A program made the position numbers and the translations under genes. The notes beneath the pieces are model-generated. The model did no database searches, was not told where the DNA came from, and worked only from the letters and a program-made list of their open reading frames with translations. Shown piece after piece: positions 1-7,726 of a DNA stretch of 22,463 nucleotides. This DNA comes from Bacteroidales bacterium. Its GTDB lineage: Bacteria > Bacteroidota > Bacteroidia > Bacteroidales > Azobacteroidaceae. The stretch is taken from NCBI GenBank assembly GCA_020860885.1, contig JAJBTS010000073.1:1-22463 (forward strand), in the 5' to 3' direction. Each line of letters starts with the position of its first letter. Position 1 is the first letter of the stretch.

Positions 1-1519
1 ATTTAATATTTCAGAGGCAAATACAATAGGAGAAGAGTTGTTGGCGCATCCTTTTATTTCCTTCTTCTCGTGGGAAAATATTCTGATAGTAAGTTATGTT
101 CTTATAGGTCTGCTCTTATGTGTTCGTAATGTATTAGGTATGTGTACATTACGAAAAATGGTGGGTAGAGGAAAAGAAGTAGATTACGACAAAAATAAAG
201 TAATAGATATTCCCTCTTACCCATATTCTTTCACGTTCTTCAATAAGATTATTTTGGGAAACTCAAACAAGAGGACTGCTCTGGAAAATGAGTTAATCAT
301 TGCTCATGAGAAGGGTCATATTGTTCAAAAGCATTGGATTGATCTTAGTCTGATACAGGTCTTATGTATTCTGCAATGGTTTAATCCATTCATCTGGTTG
401 TATTCTAAATCTGTAAAAGAAAATTTGGAGTATCTGGCCGATGAAGTGGTTTTGAGAAAAGGAATACCTCCTGTGGTTTATCAGGCAGTTTTGATTAATA
501 GTACTTTGAATTATTCCGTATTTAATTTGACGAGCTCGTTTACAAGTAATAAATTAAAAAGAATTACAATGATGAAAAAAAATTCAAGTAAACCGATTAA
601 AAAGTTTTCGGCTTTATTGCTTATTCCCGCTGTGGGATTATTCCTGTGGGCGTTTGCAGAGCCGGAGTATAAAGTTGTCTTAAGCGAGACCTCTCTTCCT
701 CAACAGGAAGAATTTGATATGCAAACCGATCCGGATCATTCCGGAAGTATCAAAGGAGATTCTACAAATGCAGGTGCATTTTGGGGCTATAAAAATGAAA
801 AGGATAGCCTGAAAGATGAGGGAATAGTAGTATCCAGCCGTAAAACCAAAACAGGTAAAACGGTGTTTCGTACTGAATCAGATACCGCAGTTAAGAAGAA
901 AGAAGATAAACCCAAAGCTATTTTTACTCCGCCGGTTATCAGGGGGGAGAAGAAAACAGAAAAAACAGAAAAAACAGAAGTGATTTTTTCTGCACCGGTT
1001 GTTCAGGGAGAAGCGAAAACTAAAGATAATGAAGTCTCTTCTTTGAATTTAAGCGAGGATGAAAGTTTGAAGGATGCCCTTTTTATTCTTGATGGAAAAG
1101 AAATTTCACGGGAAGAAGTACTTAAAATGAATGCAAATACTATTAAATCAGTGGAAGTATTGAAAGGAAAAAAAGCAACGGACCTTTATGGGAAAAAAGG
1201 CGAAAATGGTGTAGTGCAGCTTTCAACTAAAAAAAACTCTGAAACTTCTGTTTATGTAGTTAAAAAAGAAGGGAATACTTATGTAGGAGATGCCAACGAT
1301 GGTGATAAGGAAGACCGGGAAAAATTAAAGAAAGATAAAATCCTATGTGTTGTTGATGGGAAAGAATTAGCTTACGAAACAATAACAGAATTGGAAAAAG
1401 TTATTGATGCTTTTGAAAAGGATGTATTGGAGATTACTGTTGTAAAAGATAAGGAAGCATTAAAAAAATACGGGGAAAAAGGCAAAAATGGAGCAATCTT
1501 AGTTACTACTACAAATTAA
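1..1519 (+). CDS. BlaR1/MecR1-like M56 family membrane peptidase with C-terminal TonB-plug-like repeats (5' end cut off)
   Basis: The reading frame is open to the left edge of the window, so the gene is 5'-truncated here. The TTG at 38 is only the first possible in-window start and is not the true one. Numbering from that TTG, a zinc-protease HEKGH motif is at residues 90-94, with the downstream acidic motif (EYLADE, about 131-136) typical of M56 peptidases. A hydrophobic segment at about 187-207 is likely the last membrane span. The C-terminal half is Lys/Glu-rich and periplasmic by inference. It has a short internal repeat (TPPVIRGE / SAPVVQGE) and two copies of a motif resembling the TonB-receptor plug (V-LDGKE ... 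LYGKKGENGVVQLSTK and VVDGKE ... YGEKGKNGAILVTT) at about 348-397 and 435-492. Family members sense cell-wall or antibiotic stress and usually pair with a BlaI-type repressor, which would lie upstream, outside the window. The substrate is unknown. Confidence 0.88.
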   Translation, partial: FNISEANTIGEELLAHPFISFFSWENILIVSYVLIGLLLCVRNVLGMCTLRKMVGRGKEVDYDKNKVIDIPSYPYSFTFFNKIILGNSNKRTALENELIIAHEKGHIVQKHWIDLSLIQVLCILQWFNPFIWLYSKSVKENLEYLADEVVLRKGIPPVVYQAVLINSTLNYSVFNLTSSFTSNKLKRITMMKKNSSKPIKKFSALLLIPAVGLFLWAFAEPEYKVVLSETSLPQQEEFDMQTDPDHSGSIKGDSTNAGAFWGYKNEKDSLKDEGIVVSSRKTKTGKTVFRTESDTAVKKKEDKPKAIFTPPVIRGEKKTEKTEKTEVIFSAPVVQGEAKTKDNEVSSLNLSEDESLKDALFILDGKEISREEVLKMNANTIKSVEVLKGKKATDLYGKKGENGVVQLSTKKNSETSVYVVKKEGNTYVGDANDGDKEDREKLKKDKILCVVDGKELAYETITELEKVIDAFEKDVLEITVVKDKEALKKYGEKGKNGAILVTTTN

Positions 1520-1555
1520 AAATACCAAGAGGTAAAGTTAGATAGATTAGCTATT

Positions 1556-1591
1556 AAATGAGATTGCCTGTTTTATTTGGCAATCTCATTT
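1556..1591 (+). terminator. Rho-independent-type terminator after the M56 peptidase gene
   Basis: A perfect 13-bp stem (AAATGAGATTGCC pairing with GGCAATCTCATTT, 10-nt loop) lies 37 bp after the M56 stop codon and continues into a T-rich tail. It sits between two convergent genes, so it may also stop transcripts from the kdgF side. The T-run is better on the plus strand. Confidence 0.8.
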
Positions 1592-1601
1592 TTATATAAT
1601 A

Positions 1602-1946
1602 CTAAATAGTTTCAAGAAAGTCTTTACGACAAGGATTGAATACATCGATCAGAATACCTTCTTCTATACATTTTACTCCATGAGGTATGTTGGGCTCAGC
1701 TAAAAAACCATCGCCGGCTTCCAGGATTTTCTTCTCTCCGTTGATATCTATTTCGAATTTGCCTTTGGCAACATAACAGGTCTGAACATGCGGATGAGTA
1801 TGAACAGGTCCGACGGCTCCTGTTTCGAACATCACTTTTACCATCATGATATTGTCGTCATACGCAACAAACTGACGCGTCGTTTTTTCTCCTGCAGGAT
1901 AAATTTTCTCTTCTTTTGCTACAAAAAATGCTTTACTTTGACTCAT
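1602..1946 (-). CDS. kdgF: KdgF-like cupin, unsaturated uronate linearisation
   Basis: A 114-residue single-domain cupin. The metal-binding cupin signature is visible as HTHPHVQ (residues 49-55) and a second histidine in PNIPHG (H89), with the glycine-rich turns of a small beta-barrel. Members of the KdgF family ring-open 4,5-unsaturated galacturonate or glucuronate (from pectin or other lyase products) to 5-keto-4-deoxyuronate, the substrate of KduI. The frame is open upstream to 2051, but the ATG at 1946 (MSQSK) gives the family length and avoids overlap with the SDR gene ending at 1973. It is the third gene of the minus-strand arm of a uronate divergon, 26 bp behind the SDR gene. The assignment rests on length, motif and context. 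A generic small cupin is the alternative. Confidence 0.82.
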   Translation of the reverse strand: MSQSKAFFVAKEEKIYPAGEKTTRQFVAYDDNIMMVKVMFETGAVGPVHTHPHVQTCYVAKGKFEIDINGEKKILEAGDGFLAEPNIPHGVKCIEEGILIDVFNPCRKDFLETI

Positions 1947-1972
1947 ATAAATTATAATTGAATAATAAATAA

Positions 1973-2788
1973 TTACACTCCGCTGAATGCGCTGAATCCT
2001 CCGTCGATCGGCAGGATCGCTCCGGTTATAAAACTGGCAGCCGGCGAACAAAGGAATTGTACAGCTCCGTTCAATTCATTGATATCCCCAAACCTACCCA
2101 TGGGTGTTTTAGCCAGTACTTTTTTGCTTCTGTCCGTATAAGAACCGTCGGGATTAATCAGGATAGCACGATTCTGGTCTCCGATAAAGAATCCCGGTGC
2201 GATAGCATTCACCCGTATCCCATCTCCGAATTTCTGAGCCAGTTCGGTTGCCATCCATTGAGTGAAGATATTGATTCCCGTTTTAGCAACTGAATAGCCG
2301 GGTACTCTTGTCAAAGCGGAGTAAGTGGCCATGGAGGAAATATTTATAATACTTCCTTGTTTCTGTTGAGACATTATTTTTCCAAAAGCCAGACAAGGAA
2401 AAACAGTCCCGTTCTGGTTCAATGTGGTGACTTTGTCCCAGTCTTCTATTTTCATATCGAAAATAGTCTGTTCGGGAGATAAAGTGGCGCCGGGAACATT
2501 TCCTCCCGCACAATTAATTAAAATATCTATTTTTTGCCATTTGGAAACAATCTTACCGGCTGTTTCTTTCAGGCTATCCATGCTAAGTACATCACAAACA
2601 AAACCAATGGCTTCGCCTCCCTGGTCCTGTAACTCCTTTACTTTTTTGTCTATATTTTCTTTCCGGATATCCAGAACAACGATTCTGGCTCCTGCTTTCG
2701 ATAGACTGAGCGCAATACTTCCTCCTAATACGCCTCCGGCTCCTGTAATGACCGCGACTTTTCCTGTTATATCAAACATGTTTTCCAT
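1973..2788 (-). CDS. uxuB: SDR-family D-mannonate oxidoreductase / fructuronate reductase (YjmF-type UxuB)
   Basis: A 271-residue classical short-chain dehydrogenase. The Rossmann motif TGAGGVLG is at residues 15-22, the NCAGG motif at about 92-96, the catalytic serine in NISSMA at about 151-152 and the YxxxK pair at Y165/K169. The GGNVPGAT stretch after the NCAGG motif and the IDGGFSAFSGV C-terminus are features I associate with SDR-type mannonate oxidoreductases, as in the Bacillus yjm cluster, and not with the long-chain UxuB of E. coli. It would interconvert D-fructuronate and D-mannonate, supplying UxuA encoded on the other arm. It starts 6 bp after the regulator stop codon, so the two are co-transcribed. 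An in-frame ATG three codons later (2779) is an alternative start. A gluconate-type 5-dehydrogenase is a less likely reading. Confidence 0.8.
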   Translation of the reverse strand: MENMFDITGKVAVITGAGGVLGGSIALSLSKAGARIVVLDIRKENIDKKVKELQDQGGEAIGFVCDVLSMDSLKETAGKIVSKWQKIDILINCAGGNVPGATLSPEQTIFDMKIEDWDKVTTLNQNGTVFPCLAFGKIMSQQKQGSIINISSMATYSALTRVPGYSVAKTGINIFTQWMATELAQKFGDGIRVNAIAPGFFIGDQNRAILINPDGSYTDRSKKVLAKTPMGRFGDINELNGAVQFLCSPAASFITGAILPIDGGFSAFSGV

Positions 2789-2794
2789 AAGTTA

Positions 2795-3508
2795 TTATTT
2801 TATTGATTGAGTTCTTGCATATTCCATAATGCCGCGCAGATGCTGGGCAATCATATTACTTGCAGCTTCCTCGTCTTTGTTCCGGATGTATTCCAGTAAG
2901 AGGCGATGTTCTATAGCTGCAATGGATCGTTTGGGAGAATCACAAACATTCCAGAATTTTCTGTAGTTAGTCATCAGGTCGGGAGTAATGATAAGCATCA
3001 TTGATTTTAATACTGTATTTTTAGAAGCTTCGGCAATCTGGCGGTGAAAACTCAGATCCTCTTCTACGGCAGGTATACCTGTCATGATCTTATTTTCGTA
3101 AGCTTTTACATGATTTTCTATTTTGATCAGATCTTCGTCGGTCCGCCTTTAACAACTCAGGCGGATAATATTTGTTTCAAGTATTAACCGGGTTTCTGCT
3201 AATGAATAAAGATCGTAACTTTCTGTTTCCAGAGCATCCTGAAGGAGTGTTTCAAGATCTGATACATCCAAACCTGCTACAAAAGTTCCTCTTTGCGGAA
3301 GTGTTTTAAGGATTCCGTAAAATTCCAGTTTTTTGATAGCCCCGCGGATGTGGGTACGGCCTACTCCGAAGTTTTCTGCCAGTTTTCTCTCCGACGGCAG
3401 CTTATCTCCCGGATGAAGAAATCCGTCACTCAGCTGATCCTTTATCTGCCTGATGATGGAATCCACCGGATTTTCAGCTTCTCCTATTTTATACTCCAGA
3501 AATTCCAT
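2795..3508 (-). pseudogene. GntR/FadR-family uronate regulator interrupted by an in-frame TAA
   Basis: Reading through one stop codon gives a 237-residue FadR-type regulator of normal family length. The N-terminal winged helix is intact (LPSERKLAENFGVGR and the LPQRGTFV wing). The FCD effector domain follows, with a DLSFH motif and later conserved histidines (IEHRLL, QHLRG) that normally bind a metal. A TAA at 3149-3151 (complement), codon 120, falls just inside the FCD domain. The frame is the same on both sides (RLSC, stop, RRTDEDL), so this is a single-base nonsense change and not a frameshift. The ATG at 3508 is preferred over the upstream ATG at 3577, because the predicted promoter and an operator-like site lie between them. 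Such proteins repress uronate genes until an intermediate binds. The truncated product would keep the DNA-binding domain but lose the dimerising FCD domain. Sequencing error cannot be excluded. Confidence 0.85.
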
Positions 3509-3531
3509 TGATTGTTTGTTGTTAATAGAGA

Positions 3532-3545
3532 ACTTGTAAACCAGT
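3532..3545. promoter_or_regulatory. Candidate operator in the regulator leader (second copy)
   Basis: ACTTGTAAACCAGT matches the ACTGGTTGACCAGT repeat at 3675-3688 in 11 of 12 arm positions. It lies between the predicted minus-strand transcription start and the regulator ATG, as expected for autorepression. FadR-subfamily operators commonly have a GT-Nx-AC core, which both sites show. Confidence 0.6.
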
Positions 3546-3574
3546 TTCCGGAATTTTATTTGTTTTATAAGTTT

Positions 3575-3605
3575 CAAAATTAGATATTATATTTTTATTT
3601 AACAA
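3575..3605 (-). promoter_or_regulatory. Bacteroidota-type promoter for the regulator-uxuB-kdgF arm
   Basis: On the minus strand there is TTG, then 20 nt, then TAATTTTG, matching the Bacteroidota consensus of a TTG/TTTG element and TAnnTTTG at -7. Transcription would start near 3568-3570, giving a leader of about 60 nt to the ATG at 3508. This excludes the upstream ATG at 3577 as the translation start. Confidence 0.65.
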
Positions 3606-3631
3606 GTGATTTGTAAATATTATTGAAAATG

Positions 3632-3663
3632 TGTTTTTTATATAAAATCTTTTTATACATTTG
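3632..3663 (+). promoter_or_regulatory. Bacteroidota-type promoter for the uxuA operon
   Basis: TACATTTG at 3656-3663 fits the TAnnTTTG -7 element. About 20 bp upstream is only a T-rich stretch (TGTTTTTT), so the -33 element is weak. The predicted start is near 3669, about 60 nt before the uxuA ATG and immediately before the inverted repeat at 3675-3688. Confidence 0.55.
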
Positions 3664-3674
3664 CACATAGTAAT

Positions 3675-3688
3675 ACTGGTTGACCAGT
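3675..3688. promoter_or_regulatory. Candidate UxuR/GntR operator before uxuA
   Basis: ACTGGT-TG-ACCAGT is a perfect 6+6 inverted repeat lying about 5-20 nt downstream of the predicted uxuA transcription start, where a bound repressor would block transcription. A near-identical site is at 3532-3545 in the divergent leader. Its core (GGT-N2-ACC) resembles FadR-subfamily operators. Confidence 0.65.
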
Positions 3689-3730
3689 TGTTAGTCTTAG
3701 TCATAAACAATTTTACTTAATATCCTAAAT

Positions 3731-4915
3731 ATGCATCTCGTAGAACAAACATGGCGTTGGTATGGGCCGAATGATCCTGTGAGCTTACAAGATATAAAGC
3801 AAGCCGGCGCAACAGGTATAGTGACAGCTTTACATCATATACCGAATGGAGAAATATGGACCATAGAAGAAATAAAGAAGAGAAAAAACACGATTGAAGA
3901 GATCGGGCTGAAATGGTCGGTTGTGGAAAGTCTTCCCGTGCACGAACATATTAAAACACAGACAGGCGATTTCCAGAAATATATAGAGAATTACAAACAG
4001 AGCATCCGGAATCTGGCTCAATGCGGCATATATGTTATTACTTATAATTTCATGCCTGTATTGGATTGGTCCCGTACCAATCTGTCGTATGAAATGCCTG
4101 ACGGCTCTAAAGCATTGAGATTCGAACGGGCTGCCTTCATGGCTTTTGATTTATTTATATTGAAGCGTCCGGGAGCAGAAAAAGAATATACGCCTCAGGA
4201 TATTGAGAAAGCCAAAGCCCGGTACGAGAGTATGCCGGAAAGTGAAAAGAAACTGATCACGGATAATATATTGCAGGGACTTCCAGGTGCGGAAGAGAGT
4301 TTCACAGTAAAAGAAATTCAGGAAGCATTGGACCGCTACAAAGATGTAGATGCTGATAAGCTTCGTGAAAATCTGATTTATTTTCTGAAAGAAGTAACTC
4401 CCACCGCAGATGAAGTCGGAGCGAAGCTGGTAATTCATGCCGATGATCCTCCTTATCCAATCCTGGGATTACCGCGTATACTAAGTACGGAAGCCGATTT
4501 TAATAAATTGGTAGAAGCAGTGCCTAACGAGTCCAATGGATTGTGTTTTTGTACAGGTTCTTTCGGGGTAAGGGCGGATAATGATCTTCCCGGAATGGTT
4601 GAACGCCTGGGCGACCGCATTCATTTTATTCATTTAAGAAGTACAAAGAGGGATGAAGAAGGAAATTTCTTTGAAGCAAATCATCTCGAAGGGGATGTGG
4701 ATATGTATAATGTGATGAAACAGATATTCTTATTGCAACAAAGAAGAAACTGTTCGATCGCTATGCGTCCCGATCATGGGCATCAGATGATTGATGACCT
4801 GAACAAGAAAACCTACCCCGGTTATTCCTGTATAGGCCGACTGAGAGGTCTTGCCGAATTGAGGGGATTGGAAATGGGGATAGCTAAATCTATAAAAGCA
4901 AACAAACAAGAATAA
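3731..4915 (+). CDS. uxuA: D-mannonate dehydratase
   Basis: A 394-residue protein of the length usual for UxuA. It dehydrates D-mannonate to 2-keto-3-deoxy-D-gluconate in the cytoplasm. It is recognised by its N-terminus ([24 protein letters not shown]) read together with candidate metal ligands: H236 in HADDPP, the CFCTGS segment at 272-277, H301 in FIHLR and D348 in RPDHGHQ. These match in order and type the His-Cys-His-Asp metal site described for the family. It is the first gene of the plus-strand uronate operon, followed 6 bp later by kduI. The start at 3731 leaves a leader of about 60 nt containing the operator-like repeat. Its substrate would come from the SDR enzyme on the divergent arm. 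Confidence 0.96.
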   Translation: MHLVEQTWRWYGPNDPVSLQDIKQAGATGIVTALHHIPNGEIWTIEEIKKRKNTIEEIGLKWSVVESLPVHEHIKTQTGDFQKYIENYKQSIRNLAQCGIYVITYNFMPVLDWSRTNLSYEMPDGSKALRFERAAFMAFDLFILKRPGAEKEYTPQDIEKAKARYESMPESEKKLITDNILQGLPGAEESFTVKEIQEALDRYKDVDADKLRENLIYFLKEVTPTADEVGAKLVIHADDPPYPILGLPRILSTEADFNKLVEAVPNESNGLCFCTGSFGVRADNDLPGMVERLGDRIHFIHLRSTKRDEEGNFFEANHLEGDVDMYNVMKQIFLLQQRRNCSIAMRPDHGHQMIDDLNKKTYPGYSCIGRLRGLAELRGLEMGIAKSIKANKQE

Positions 4916-4921
4916 TAAGAA

Positions 4922-5764
4922 ATGAAAACAACAATTGAAGAAAGATGGGGTACTCATCCTAACGATGTGAAGAATTACGATACCACGAAACTAAGAAAAG
5001 AGTTCCTGGTTGAGAAATTATTTGCAGCGGATGAAGTGATGATGGTCTATACTCATAACGACCGTTTGATTATCGGAGGCGCCTTGCCGGTAAGTGAAGA
5101 TCTCAAATTAGAAACCGTAGCTTTAATACGTTCCGAATATTTCTGTGAAAGAAGAGAAGTCGGTATTATCTGCATCCAGGGGGAAGGGATTGTTTCTGTA
5201 GATGGAACGGATTATTCCATGTCTTACAAAGATGCCATCTATGTGGGAAGAGGTTCTAAAGATGTTATTTTCAAAAGCAAAGATAAAAGCAATCCGGCAA
5301 AGTATTATTTTGCTTCGGCGCCTGCCCATAAAGAATACCCGACGGCTCAGATCACATCCGATATGAGGAGGGTACGTAACCTGGGTTCCGAAGAAACCAG
5401 TAATAAACGTATCTTAAACCAATTGATATTAAATGAAATTGTTCCTTGCAATCAATTGCAGATGGGATTGACTGAAATATTACCCGGAAGCGTATGGAAT
5501 ACGATGCCTCCTCACACTCATTCCAGAAGGATGGAAGCGTATTTCTATTTCAAAATTCCGGCGCAACAGGCTGTATGCCATTTTATGGGAGAGCCTCAGG
5601 AAACCCGTCATATCTTTATGGGAAATGAACAGGCAGTGATTTCTCCTTCCTGGTCTATTCACAGCGCAGCAGGAACCAGTAATTACACGTTTATCTGGGC
5701 GATGTGCGGAGAAAATCTCGATTACGACGATATGGACACTTTTACTGCGGATAAATTAAGATAA
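4922..5764 (+). CDS. kduI: 5-dehydro-4-deoxy-D-glucuronate isomerase (4-deoxy-L-threo-5-hexulose uronate isomerase)
   Basis: A 280-residue bicupin. Zinc ligands are visible as H198 and H200 in PPHTHSRR, E205 in MEAYFYF and H247 in WSIHS, the same spacing as in E. coli KduI and shifted by two residues. It isomerises 5-keto-4-deoxyuronate (DKI) to 2,5-diketo-3-deoxygluconate (DKII). This is the step after KdgF and before KduD in the breakdown of lyase-generated unsaturated uronates. The stop codon overlaps the next start by one base (TAATG at 5762), suggesting translational coupling with kdgK. Confidence 0.96.
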   Translation: MKTTIEERWGTHPNDVKNYDTTKLRKEFLVEKLFAADEVMMVYTHNDRLIIGGALPVSEDLKLETVALIRSEYFCERREVGIICIQGEGIVSVDGTDYSMSYKDAIYVGRGSKDVIFKSKDKSNPAKYYFASAPAHKEYPTAQITSDMRRVRNLGSEETSNKRILNQLILNEIVPCNQLQMGLTEILPGSVWNTMPPHTHSRRMEAYFYFKIPAQQAVCHFMGEPQETRHIFMGNEQAVISPSWSIHSAAGTSNYTFIWAMCGENLDYDDMDTFTADKLR

Positions 5765-6822
5765 TGAAACGAATGAACCCAATGAAAAAAGTAGTTACAT
5801 TCGGTGAAATAATGTTACGCCTGGCTACCCCGGGAAATGCACGTTTTATTCAGTCTACTTCCCTGAATGCGACTTTTGGAGGAGGGGAGGCGAATGTAGC
5901 GGTTTCTCTGGCTAATTATGGTATCCCGGCTGATTTCATAACCCGTCTGCCTCAAAATGATATTGCAGGATGGTGTATTTCCGAACTTAGGAAATATGGA
6001 GTAGACACCGCAAATATTGTCAGGGGAGGAGACCGGGTAGGAATTTACTTCCTGGAAACAGGTGCGGTTGCCCGGGCTTCTAAAGTGGTATACGACCGGG
6101 CTCATTCGGCTATTTCGGAAATCCAACCCGGGATGATTGACTGGCGGGAGGTATTCAGGGATGCTCAATGGTTTCACTGGACCGGTATCACTCCGGCTAT
6201 TTCAAAAGGTGCTGCTGATGTATGCCTGGAAGCCATAAAGGTTGCAAACGAAATGGGTATTACCGTATCTTGTGATTTGAACTTCAGAAAGAACCTGTGG
6301 AAATATGGGAAAAGCGCAGCGGAAGTAATGCCTGCTTTGGTGGAAGGTTGTGATGTTATCCTTGGAAACGAAGAAGATGCAGAAAAAGTTTTCGGAATAA
6401 AACCCGAAGGTTTTGAGGTGTCTCATACCGACGGAGAGATAGATGCTGCCGAATTTGAGTCGGTATGCCAACAATTGCAAAGCCGTTTCCCGAGAGCGAA
6501 AAAGGTAATTATCACCCTCAGGGGGTCAATAAATGCAAACCACAATACCTGGGGTGGATGTTTGTATGCGGATAGTAAATTATATCAATCCAAAAGATAT
6601 GATATTACACATATTGTAGACAGAGTAGGCGGTGGTGATTCTTTTATGGGAGGACTGATCTATGGTCTGATTTCTTATCCGGAGGATAACCAGAAAGCAT
6701 TGGATTTCGCAGTTGCGGCATCCGCTTTGAAACATACTGTCTATGGAGATTTTAATTTGGTTACGGTTTCGGAAGTTGAACAATTAATGAAAGGCGACGG
6801 ATCAGGACGCGTTTCAAGATAA
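5764..6822 (+). CDS. kdgK: 2-dehydro-3-deoxygluconate kinase (PfkB family)
   Basis: A 352-residue ribokinase/PfkB-fold sugar kinase. The N-terminal motif VVTFGEIMLRLATPG and the substrate-contacting GGGEANVA segment (about 39-46) are typical. The PfkB signature GGGDSF is at 289-294, with D292 as likely catalytic base. It phosphorylates KDG to KDPG using ATP. Three in-frame ATGs are close together (5764, 5773, 5782). The first overlaps the kduI stop codon by one base, and the third (MKKVVTFGEIM) matches the usual family N-terminus. It lies between the KDG-producing enzymes and the KDPG aldolase of the same operon. The alternative, a ketogluconate or fructo-kinase, is unlikely in this context. 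Confidence 0.93.
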   Translation: MKRMNPMKKVVTFGEIMLRLATPGNARFIQSTSLNATFGGGEANVAVSLANYGIPADFITRLPQNDIAGWCISELRKYGVDTANIVRGGDRVGIYFLETGAVARASKVVYDRAHSAISEIQPGMIDWREVFRDAQWFHWTGITPAISKGAADVCLEAIKVANEMGITVSCDLNFRKNLWKYGKSAAEVMPALVEGCDVILGNEEDAEKVFGIKPEGFEVSHTDGEIDAAEFESVCQQLQSRFPRAKKVIITLRGSINANHNTWGGCLYADSKLYQSKRYDITHIVDRVGGGDSFMGGLIYGLISYPEDNQKALDFAVAASALKHTVYGDFNLVTVSEVEQLMKGDGSGRVSR

Positions 6823-6833
6823 AAAAGACTATA

Positions 6834-7628
6834 ATGGGAAATAATTTTTCTTTGGAAGGTAAAATAGCTCTGATTACGGGAGCTTCTTACGGCATCGGTT
6901 TTGCCATGGCTACTGCTTTATCAAGAGCTGGAGCTACTATTGTTTTTAATGATATTAAACAGGAACTGGTTGATAGTGGCATCGCTGCCTATAAAGAATT
7001 AGGCATAACTGCAACCGGTTATGTGTGTGATGTAACAAACGAGGATCAGGTGAAGGATTTGATAGCCAGAATAGAAAAAGAAATAGGTATAATAGATATC
7101 CTGGTTAACAATGCCGGAATAATAAAAAGAATTCCTATGCATGAAATGTCTGCGGAAGAATATCGTCAGGTTATCGATATTGATCTTGTCGGGCCTTTTA
7201 TCATGTCGAAAGCGGTTCTTCCGGGAATGATAAAGAAAAAAGCAGGAAAGATTATCAATATCTGTTCCATGATGAGTGAACTGGGACGTGAAACTGTTTC
7301 TGCCTACGCTTCTGCCAAAGGAGGATTAAAAATGCTGACACGTAATATTGCATCGGAATACGGCCAATACAATATCCAGTGTAACGGTATCGGACCGGGT
7401 TACATAGCTACTCCTCAAACAGCGCCGTTACGCGAAAGGCAAGCCGATGGTTCCCGTCATCCTTTCGATTCTTTTATTATTGCCAAAACTCCGGCTGCAC
7501 GTTGGGGAACTCCGGAAGACCTGATGGGCCCGGCCGTTTTCCTTGCATCGAATGCATCGGATTTTGTTAACGGACATATCCTGTATGTCGACGGAGGAAT
7601 ATTAGCTTATATTGGAAAACAACCTTAA
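6834..7628 (+). CDS. kduD: 2-dehydro-3-deoxy-D-gluconate 5-dehydrogenase (SDR family)
   Basis: A 264-residue classical SDR. The cofactor motif TGASYGIG is at 15-22, NNAG at 92-95, the catalytic serine near 145 (NICSMMS), the Y158/K162 pair in YASAK and a YVDGG C-terminal motif. KduD interconverts DKII and KDG with NAD(H), finishing the unsaturated-uronate branch. Assignment over the related gluconate 5-dehydrogenase (IdnO) rests on position beside kduI and on the MSELGRETVSAYASAKGG segment seen in KduD proteins. It starts 11 bp after kdgK. Downstream, a 98-bp heptad repeat separates it from kdgA. Confidence 0.9.
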   Translation: MGNNFSLEGKIALITGASYGIGFAMATALSRAGATIVFNDIKQELVDSGIAAYKELGITATGYVCDVTNEDQVKDLIARIEKEIGIIDILVNNAGIIKRIPMHEMSAEEYRQVIDIDLVGPFIMSKAVLPGMIKKKAGKIINICSMMSELGRETVSAYASAKGGLKMLTRNIASEYGQYNIQCNGIGPGYIATPQTAPLRERQADGSRHPFDSFIIAKTPAARWGTPEDLMGPAVFLASNASDFVNGHILYVDGGILAYIGKQP

Positions 7629-7726
7629 ACAGTTAACAGTAAGCAGTTATCAGTTAACAGTAAGCGATAGTATGGAATTGTTTACTGTTTACTGTTCACT
7701 GTTCACTGTTCACTGATAACTGAACT
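7629..7726. repeat. Palindromic heptanucleotide repeat filling the kduD-kdgA gap
   Basis: The left arm (7629-7664) has a period of 7 with CAGTNNN units. The right arm (7681-7726) is a run of ACTGNNN heptads (ACTGTTT, ACTGTTC three times, ACTGATA, ACTGAAC). The arms are near reverse complements and could fold into a long hairpin in RNA. The repeat begins one base after the kduD stop and ends at the base before the kdgA ATG. Related repeats are at 11464-11521 and 17275-17364. Confidence 0.85.

Noticed and set aside
1947..2051. N-terminal extension of the KdgF-like cupin
   Set aside because: It would overlap the end of the SDR gene and adds residues not typical of the family; the ATG at 1946 fits better.
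3083..3150. Frameshift as the cause of the split regulator
   Set aside because: Both halves are in the same frame and the only interruption is one TAA, so it is a nonsense codon and not an indel.
3509..3577. Longer N-terminus for the GntR-type regulator starting at 3577
   Set aside because: A promoter match (3575-3605) and an operator-like site (3532-3545) lie in this stretch, and starting at 3508 gives the usual family length.
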